Assembly: GCA_029448655.1 (NCBI GenBank)
Contig: JACCLO010000006.1
Span: 2,108,001 to 2,172,000 of the forward strand
DNA from: Wolfiporia cocos
Lineage: Eukaryota; Basidiomycota; Agaricomycetes; Polyporales; Phaeolaceae
Reading direction: 5' to 3'
DNA length: 64,000 nucleotides
Shown: piece after piece, positions 58,068-64,000 of the stretch
How positions within the stretch are numbered: position 1 is the first letter of the stretch
Layout: each line of letters opens with the position of its first letter
Position numbers and translations under genes: made by a program
Notes under the pieces: model-generated
What the model was told of the DNA's origin: nothing
What the model saw: only the letters and a program-made list of their open reading frames with translations
Databases searched by the model: none

Positions 58068-60393
58068 ATGTCGAGATCTTACCTTGCTGTACTCGTCAGC
58101 TGGCTCATAGGGCTGGGCATTCATGACCACCTGCAGAGCTCCTCTGTACCAGCATTAAGATGCTCAACCTTCGCAATCGACCTGCCCGGCGTCAATTTGT
58201 CCAGCACCAAGTACTACGCCGCGAATGCAATAGTTGATATTAGGAATTCCTTCCAAGATATCGACCGGCATGATCTACCTGGATTTTGTCGCGCGGAGCT
58301 GACGATCATCACCAACGAGACAGCGGGGTCGACCTGTGGAACGGAGGTATGGCTGCCCGATGCTTGGAATGGCCGTTTTGTCGCATTCGGAAACGGCGGA
58401 TACGCAGGAGGAGGTTCGTTACTATATGACATGCGCATCGCAAGTTATTGACACCTCCCTCAGTTGCGGTGGGAGAGCTGGGCTCTATTGCAATTCCGCA
58501 GGGCTGTGAGCGTCTCTCCCTAACGCGCTGTAAAACGCACGTAACCTTTCAAGGACATAGTTGCAGGAGTATCCACAGACACTGGTCACACATCCGACGT
58601 GAGTAGCGCGGATTGGGCGGGTCCCGGCAACGATGTAGGCGTCTCCTGAGTACCGCCGAGGTTGCTCGTGTCGATGATTCCGCTCAGAATGCTATTGTTG
58701 ATTGGAGTTGGAGAGCAATGCACCTCAGTATTGTTACGGGGAAAGAAGTCGTAAAACAGTACTATGGGCAAGCCCACAACAAGTCGTATTATATGGGCTG
58801 TTCAATAGGTCGGTCCATTCAGATTCTATCTTGTCCACATACATAGTGTGCTGAAATCTATATTGCAGGAGGGCGACAAGGGTATGGTTTCCACGCTAAT
58901 ATTTGTGCGGAATATATTGCTCACGGATATATAGTCTGAAGGAAGTCCAAACTTTCCCAGAGGATTTCGATGGTGTCGTAAGCTGCGACCATGTGGCATG
59001 TCATGCTATGAGGCTAAAGTATCTGTACAGATAGTAGGCTCCCCTGCCAATTGGCAGACACATCTACAGGCATGGGGTGTTCACATGGACGTCGAGGTAC
59101 TGCCTGCAAATTCGTCCAGATTCATCAAAGCGTCACTTTGGGACAACGTCATTCACCCGGAGGTGCTGAGACAATGTGATGCACTAGACGGTGTATGTAT
59201 AACCCACCCGTTAGCTTCCAGAAACTGATGTCATGTCTGATTTAGCTCAAGGATTATATCATCAGCGATCCCAGATATTGCATGTAGGTTGGGCACTATG
59301 CCTTGGTATTGCCATCACTAACAACTTCTAGCTTCCGCCCTGAAACCCTGACCTGTCGACCAGGACAAAACGTCTCGACTTGTCTCACGATTCCACAGAT
59401 TGATGCATTACATCACCTATATGCAGACTACTACGAGACCAACCAGACCTGGATCTTCGGTGGATACGTCCCCGGCGGGGAAAAGGCATATCCACACGGG
59501 TACATACGCGACAAACCTTTCGCAGTAGCGGAAGAATGGTTTCAGTACTTCGTATTGAAGTGAGTAGTTATGAGAACCTCGATAGTACAATGTAGTTGAC
59601 CCTTCGCATAGCGACACCAAATGGACAATTAACCAGTACAATGCGTCGCTTGTCTGGCTCTCAGACACGATCGATCCGGGACAAGCAAACGTAAGGCTAT
59701 TTCTTGTCCATATTCTCGAAATCATCTTGTGCTGATGTTTACTGTAGGCGATCAGCCCAAATCTGACTGCGTTCGCTGGGCCCAAGCATAATGGAAAGCT
59801 ATTGCATTACGTTGGTTGGGCAGATCAAATCATCAGTCCAGGGAGCTCTCTGCACTACTATGAAACCGTGCATGCATTCACTCGAGCGAACACCGATATG
59901 AACATCGATGATTTCTATCGGCTCTTCACGGTTGCTGGGATGAACCATTGGTGAGTTGCATCGTTTTCGTGTGCCGGGAGTTGTTGAGCTAAGCATACTT
60001 GCTCCTAGCGAGGTGAGACCGTACAGGTATAGCGCAGAATGGAGCGGATATCCTGACTTGCTTGTGCTAGGGAGGATATGGTGGTAATGCTTTTGGCGGT
60101 GTTCAGCAGACTTCCGACGATATGCCACCCCTCTCTCTTGACCCAGAGCACAACATCCTAGCCGCAATGGTACAATGGGTCGAAAATGGGACTGCACCTT
60201 CGTCGGTAATTGGAGTGCATTGGAAAAACAACACCGCCAAGGACGGTGTTGGGTTCACAAGGCCACTGTGTCAGGTGCGTCCGTGCAATTCCAGCCATCG
60301 TCACAAACTCCTGATTTGGTACATCAGTATCCGAAAACACTACGGTACACCGGGAGCGATCCGTCAAGCGCAGAGAGCTTCAGCTGTGTCTAG
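58068..60393 (+). CDS. Tannase/feruloyl-esterase family secreted esterase
   Basis: It hydrolyses ester bonds of phenolic acids (tannins or feruloylated polymers). Fourteen exons: 58068-58413, 58464-58505, 58561-58634, 58688-58808, 58869-58881, 58935-58977, 59031-59192, 59246-59283, 59332-59559, 59612-59690, 59748-59950, 60009-60012, 60071-60274 and 60328-60393 (540 aa). A signal peptide is likely at the N-terminus. Family motifs in order: VEVWLP-like TEVWLPDAWNGRF, FAGVSTDTGHTS, GCSIGGRQG with nucleophile Ser near 192, TFPEDFDG, GSPANWQ, HYVGWADQIISPG with Asp near 408, and AGMNHCEGGYGG with His near 449. These form the CS-D-HC signature, in which the two Cys bridge the catalytic Ser and His. 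Exons 5 (13 nt) and 12 (4 nt) are microexons. Several apparent stops fall in introns, so the gene looks intact. Confidence 0.87.
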
Positions 60394-60583
60394 GTTTACA
60401 TCAACCATGTTGTGTAGGGAGTACACCTACAACCTCATCCTTTGCAGATTGCTTGAATGCACAAATATCCAAATAGACGGGCTATCAAGCTTAATCGATA
60501 TCGCTTTGAGTAATACGCAGATGAAATCGACTCACCAAAGGCACCTTCTTTCTTCACATCCTCTTGCACCAACGCGATACATC

Positions 60584-61399
60584 TCATGCATCGATAATGT
60601 CCCTGACTCGCTCCCCGACTCCATCATCCCAATCGTCCCAGCAGACGGCCAGGAGCACAGAATCTCTCCCCCATCCCTCAGACCGCTCTGTAACACTACC
60701 ATCATCTCCAATGACGCGCCGCCGCACTTCATTCCCCCCCGCTCGCATGCATGCCACATCTGGTAGCGCCCATGTCCACCGCAATATACCTTCCTCGCGG
60801 AAGCCAACGCGTCGTGCGAGCCCAATCGATGCAGCATTATGCGGATTAGCAGTCCATATCACGCGTCGGAAGCCAAGGCCGGGTGGTGAAGCGTCCGGTG
60901 TTTGCAGGCAATAGCGTAGAAGGAGCGCGGCGGCTGTGCGCGCTACATGCGTATGTTGGAAAGCAGGCAGTACAAGTACATAGGCGATCTCTGTCGACAG
61001 GTTGCCTGCGTTGGTATTGACGAGTGCCATCAGGCCCGCAACAGCTCCGTCGCCATCAGCATCCTCTCCCGTGTTACCCTCGCGCGTACGATCGAATATT
61101 GTGAATATGCACCAATGAGGCTGCTGACGTATATACTCAATTGAGGCGAGGAAAGCAAGACGTGTGCCAGGAAAGAACGGATAGAACCTGAAGAGCTCGT
61201 TGGCGTGTGGCTCCGCCTGTGCCCAAAGGGTATCCGCATGCAGCGCAGGAACGAAATGTGCCAGACGAACACGTGGGGATGTAAGCGTTTCTGGGTGCAG
61301 CGGGTATGCAAAGTTGATGTCGTATGGTTCTGAGGAAATAACATTTCGGTATGCTGCGAGATCTGTGTGACTATTCATCAAGGCCGGGGATTCTGTCAT
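60584..61399 (-). CDS. GNAT-family N-acetyltransferase (RimJ/RimL-like)
   Basis: This intronless frame encodes 271 aa and probably transfers acetyl from acetyl-CoA to an amine. The N-terminus has the family's LTSPRVRLAHFVPALHADTL start. Later come AYVLVLPAFQHTHVARTAAALLLRY (the acetyl-CoA-binding segment, with the usual Q/R-x-x-G/A loop altered to QHTHVAR) and RVIWTANPHNAASIGLARRVGFREEGILRW, the classic 'N-x-x-S-x-x-x-A-x-x-x-GF-x-x-EG' signature. Substrate is unknown. It converges on the tannase-family gene with a 190-bp gap. Two in-frame Met codons near the start (positions 1 and 8) make the exact N-terminus uncertain. Confidence 0.9.
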   Translation of the reverse strand: MTESPALMNSHTDLAAYRNVISSEPYDINFAYPLHPETLTSPRVRLAHFVPALHADTLWAQAEPHANELFRFYPFFPGTRLAFLASIEYIRQQPHWCIFTIFDRTREGNTGEDADGDGAVAGLMALVNTNAGNLSTEIAYVLVLPAFQHTHVARTAAALLLRYCLQTPDASPPGLGFRRVIWTANPHNAASIGLARRVGFREEGILRWTWALPDVACMRAGGNEVRRRVIGDDGSVTERSEGWGRDSVLLAVCWDDWDDGVGERVRDIIDA

Positions 61400-62520
61400 G
61401 TTTTAATGCGCAATATCGATCCGAGGTGAGGTACTTGCTGCTGAGGCCAGACTTCGCTGTTGCTGTTACTATATGTACCGCACGACCCAATGCCAAGAGC
61501 CAGTCGCTGCGTTGTGACTCAACGCTCAACTGCGGACCTTCGGCATGAGAACAATTCATCTTCCGGCGCTCCTATACTCCATGATCATCGGAGGTGGTGT
61601 TCTGATTGAAATGTGGCGAATCAGATATCCGAGTGCGTCGGATGTCCCACCGACCTTTGCAATTTCTGGCAGCATGCTTGACATATATTCATATAAGGAG
61701 TGGGCTAGCTCCGTAGGGGGTCAGTTGTGATGGCCAACATAGTTCATGGTAAAGATCATGTGCTCTCTGAAAACGACCTTAGGAGCAGGGCTGTGTCACA
61801 TAATAGTACCTACCGATGCTGAGCTGCAGAGTATGTTCTTGCGCCGGAAGGGCACAATATACACACGCGTGAAGCAATGCATCAACGCTGAATGAACGTT
61901 GAGTTTATGGGGTTCGACGGGCTCCGCCGGAATACAAATACTCTTGAGGTACCCTGCTGAAGTCAGGGCTTGAGTATGCCGTAGATACGTTTGAAAATCT
62001 ACGGCGTCTCCTTCACAGCTTAACGGCCAGGGTAACAAGTCGTCAGTTTCGCACCGTACTCTGTTAGTTAACATTCAGATTTCTGGGGCCATGATGTAAT
62101 CCGATAATGTGCAACATGCAGTAAGCTGCGTTCGGAGTAGGCGCTCGTGCAGCCGGAAGCAGACATCTGAGGTATATCATTTGGACGTCACTTCGCGTAG
62201 ACTGCTTGAGGCATTTCGGTTTTCAACAGGGCTGAGGTCTAGTGCAGGTATGCCTAAGACACATCTCGTGAGACGGTCAGTAGCGACTTAATGCCTAGCT
62301 GGGATCGAACCATCAAGCTGATATAAGCGCTAAGAGAGCCACAGCGCCAGAGTACTAGTGGCGATCACATAATGCTATAAGTGCTCGCACTTTCTTTCGA
62401 CGCCAGGCTGGGCACCTATCTGCAAGGCTAAATTTGACTTGGCTTCAACGTCAGGCTGAGCATTGATCTGCAATGGGACGGCAGTAGTCTCGTCCCCAGC
62501 CCTTGCACGTGGCTGCTGCC
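61400..62520. other. Non-coding region
   Basis: This 1.1-kb stretch has only short overlapping frames. The promoter of the GNAT gene lies at its left end. Confidence 0.45.
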
Positions 62521-62668
62521 GCTCGGGAGAACCCGAGCGGAGTGCGAAAAACATATTGCAAGCAGCACTGTACATTGCAAGCAGCGGTCTGGTGGGTTTC
62601 GGCAGGGCGGGTGTAGGTGACCCCGTCTCGTGACCGCGACGCTGGCGCGTACAGCGCGACGCGGTGCG
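62521..62668 (+). repeat. Dispersed repeat, copy A with terminal hairpin
   Basis: The copy begins with a hairpin, GCTCGGG..CCCGAGC (62521-62538). GGAGTGCGAAAAACATATTG follows, and then GGGCGGGTGTAGGTGACCCC and CGACGCTGGCGCGTACAGCG. The same blocks recur inverted at 63130-63262 and direct at 63263-63361. No coding capacity was seen, so it is likely the end of, or a short non-autonomous, mobile element. Confidence 0.6.
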
Positions 62669-63129
62669 CGTATGCATCCTCACAATTGTACTTACGTGCT
62701 ACCTGCATCGGGCTTGGTCTTTTTGATACACTGTCATAATGCCCTCTAAGTAAACTCACGGGAGTCTGTTCAATCGCGACGTTAGCGAATTCACGGATAT
62801 GCTCAATGCGGCGCGCATTGTGGCTGAAAAGATCGTCAATAGCGTCTGCAAATACATGCCGCTTCATCACTGAGAAATATCGAAAAGTATTGGGCCTGAC
62901 AGAGTGCTTAATGACCCGCAGCTTGATGCCGCCGAGGGACTGGTCCTGCACTTAGACTCACAGGAGCGGGCAAAACTATGCCATTTGTACTGGCTGATGA
63001 GACGGAGAACACAGTCGTCGACGTCATCGTCAAGCTCAGACATTATGTTTTGGAGTTATAAGACGGTACAGTACGTTACAGACGTAGCCAGCGAGGCTTC
63101 GCGTTTGTGAGCTCATTGAGTGCGACTGC
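62669..63129. other. Spacer between repeat copies
   Basis: No supported gene is present; frames are short and overlapping. Confidence 0.4.
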
Positions 63130-63262
63130 ATCGCGCGCTGTAGGTGTTGGTATCGCGGTCACGAGATGGGGTCACCTACACCCGCCCTACCGAAACCCAC
63201 CAGACCTTATACCAGTGGCGCCTGCAATATGTTTTTCGCACTCCGCCCGGACATGTCCGGGC
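63130..63262 (-). repeat. Dispersed repeat, copy B (inverted)
   Basis: On the minus strand it starts with a hairpin GCCCGGAC..GTCCGGGC (63262-63245) and continues with the same GGAGTGCGAAAAACATATTG and GGGCGGGTGTAGGTGACCCC blocks as copy A. The hairpin stem has a different sequence from that of copy A but the same position, as if the structure is kept by compensatory change. Confidence 0.6.
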
Positions 63263-63361
63263 TGCAGGCGCCACAGGTATAAGGTCTGGAACCGAGACTA
63301 AGGGCGGGTGTAGGTGACCCCGTCTCGGGACTGCGACGCTGGTGCGTACAGCGTGATGCGG
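63263..63361 (+). repeat. Dispersed repeat, copy C (direct, shortened)
   Basis: It shares GCAGGCGCCAC, GGTATAAGGTCTGG, GGGCGGGTGTAGGTGACCCC and the GCGACGCTGGTGCGTACAGCG-like end with copies B and A, but lacks the block next to the hairpin. Together with copy B it forms a large palindrome centred on the hairpin at 63245-63262. Confidence 0.6.
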
Positions 63362-64000
63362 ACTTGAGGTTAATTACCCAGCGGGTTTGCGTAGATAAGC
63401 ACCAAGTATCACGTGAATATCGACGTGTCGGGTGAGCGCCTCTGAGCGCCCTATTGACAAACGTTGAACGTTTTGAACGGCCCATCCCTATGATAATGAA
63501 ACAACTGCGCCGCAGATATATCATAGGATTAAAGCATATATTGTAGCACTGTACGTACACTGGGCGAATGCCTTGCTTGTCCACTTAGTAATTGGCACGA
63601 AGTGCATGCTATACATTCTGACTTTTATAGAAGAGTCGTCAAAGCTCAACTGACACAAGCAACACTTCAAGCAACTACTCAGGGGAATATTACTCGCGTG
63701 AAAGCGTATTCCTGATCTGAGGCTACTCAAGGCATATAAGGCCAAGACGAGTCTGGGGTGCTACCCTGCTCGTCGGCCAGTATATATGCTATTCTACTAT
63801 TTGTACATTGTTTGGCTGCTGTACAGTTATTACGTAAGCTGAGAGTCCGATATTATGGTAAACCCTATAATGGGTGTAAGTACACGGCACAGAGTGTCCG
63901 GGGGTCTGACAACACGTGATAGGGTGTTTGGGGTCCTGCACGTGACTGCTTTAGGCGCGCGCTTAGATAAGATAAGGGTTCAGGCTCTAGTCACTAGCTA
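63362..64000. other. Non-coding end of window
   Basis: No gene or further repeat copy was recognised. There is no telomeric repeat. Confidence 0.45.

Noticed and set aside
59221..60393. Reading the tannase-family gene as a pseudogene because of stop codons and frame changes
   Set aside because: All stops fall within short GT..AG introns once the microexons are accepted, and all catalytic motifs are restored.
62300..62360. A possible tRNA on the minus strand, from a GGTTCGATCCC B-box-like string
   Set aside because: No matching A box or acceptor stem could be found at the right distance.
63880..64000. A telomere or subtelomere at the right end
   Set aside because: G-rich runs occur but there is no tandem TTAGGG-type repeat.

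Overview
The window reads as nuclear DNA of a filamentous basidiomycete, most likely an Agaricomycete. The reasons are the very short introns (mostly 48-65 nt with GT..AG ends), intron-dense genes, and gene families typical of mushroom-forming fungi: a fungal F-box protein, a White-collar-2-type PAS/GATA factor, cerato-platanins, a tannase-family esterase and a Ser-rich GPI-type secreted protein. No rRNA gene, intact tRNA gene or CRISPR array was seen. All gene models were spliced by hand. Their summed exon lengths are divisible by three and the joins restore family motifs, but no transcript or database evidence was available.

Layout: 1-6.0 kb is gene-poor and holds a head-to-head pair of tRNA-derived, SINE-like elements. 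At 6.0-8.4 kb lies an F-box protein gene (-), followed by a 4-kb stretch without a recognisable gene. At 12.5-15.8 kb is a Ser/Pro-rich protein of unknown function (+). At 16.3-18.6 kb is a CS-domain protein with a C-terminal membrane anchor (-), divergent from thiamine pyrophosphokinase (+, 18.7-19.9 kb). Then come the small MoaD-type sulfur carrier (+, 20.2 kb) and an MBL-fold hydrolase (+, 21.4-22.5 kb). The stretch 22.9-32.4 kb is one giant gene (-) encoding about 2,976 residues: an Ala/Glu-rich, very acidic protein with six copies of a W-x-PSYSV-type motif and a C-terminal CaaX box. It is followed by a GPI-type secreted protein (-, 33-33.9 kb), PRMT5 (-, 34.4-37.3 kb) and a small ankyrin protein (-, 37.7-38.7 kb).

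After a 2.8-kb intergenic region come the WC-2-like regulator (+, 41.5-44.1 kb), SDS22 (+, 44.6-46.2 kb), a CCDC174-like protein (+, 46.5-48.0 kb), a cerato-platanin (+, 49.6-50.1 kb) with a decayed tandem copy (51.1-51.6 kb), and a 15-exon uridine kinase/UPRT-like gene (-, 51.8-54.3 kb). A membrane-anchored aspartic protease (+, 55.0-57.3 kb), a tannase/feruloyl-esterase-family enzyme (+, 58.1-60.4 kb) and a GNAT acetyltransferase (-, 60.6-61.4 kb) follow. The last 2.6 kb is non-coding with a dispersed and palindromic repeat family.

The genes do not form one pathway; they are a typical fungal mix of housekeeping and secreted functions. The strongest candidates for something undescribed are the giant PSYSV/CaaX protein with its exon-per-motif architecture, and the predicted 4-nt microexon in the tannase gene, which supplies the last base of the conserved Cys codon of the CS-D-HC catalytic signature.
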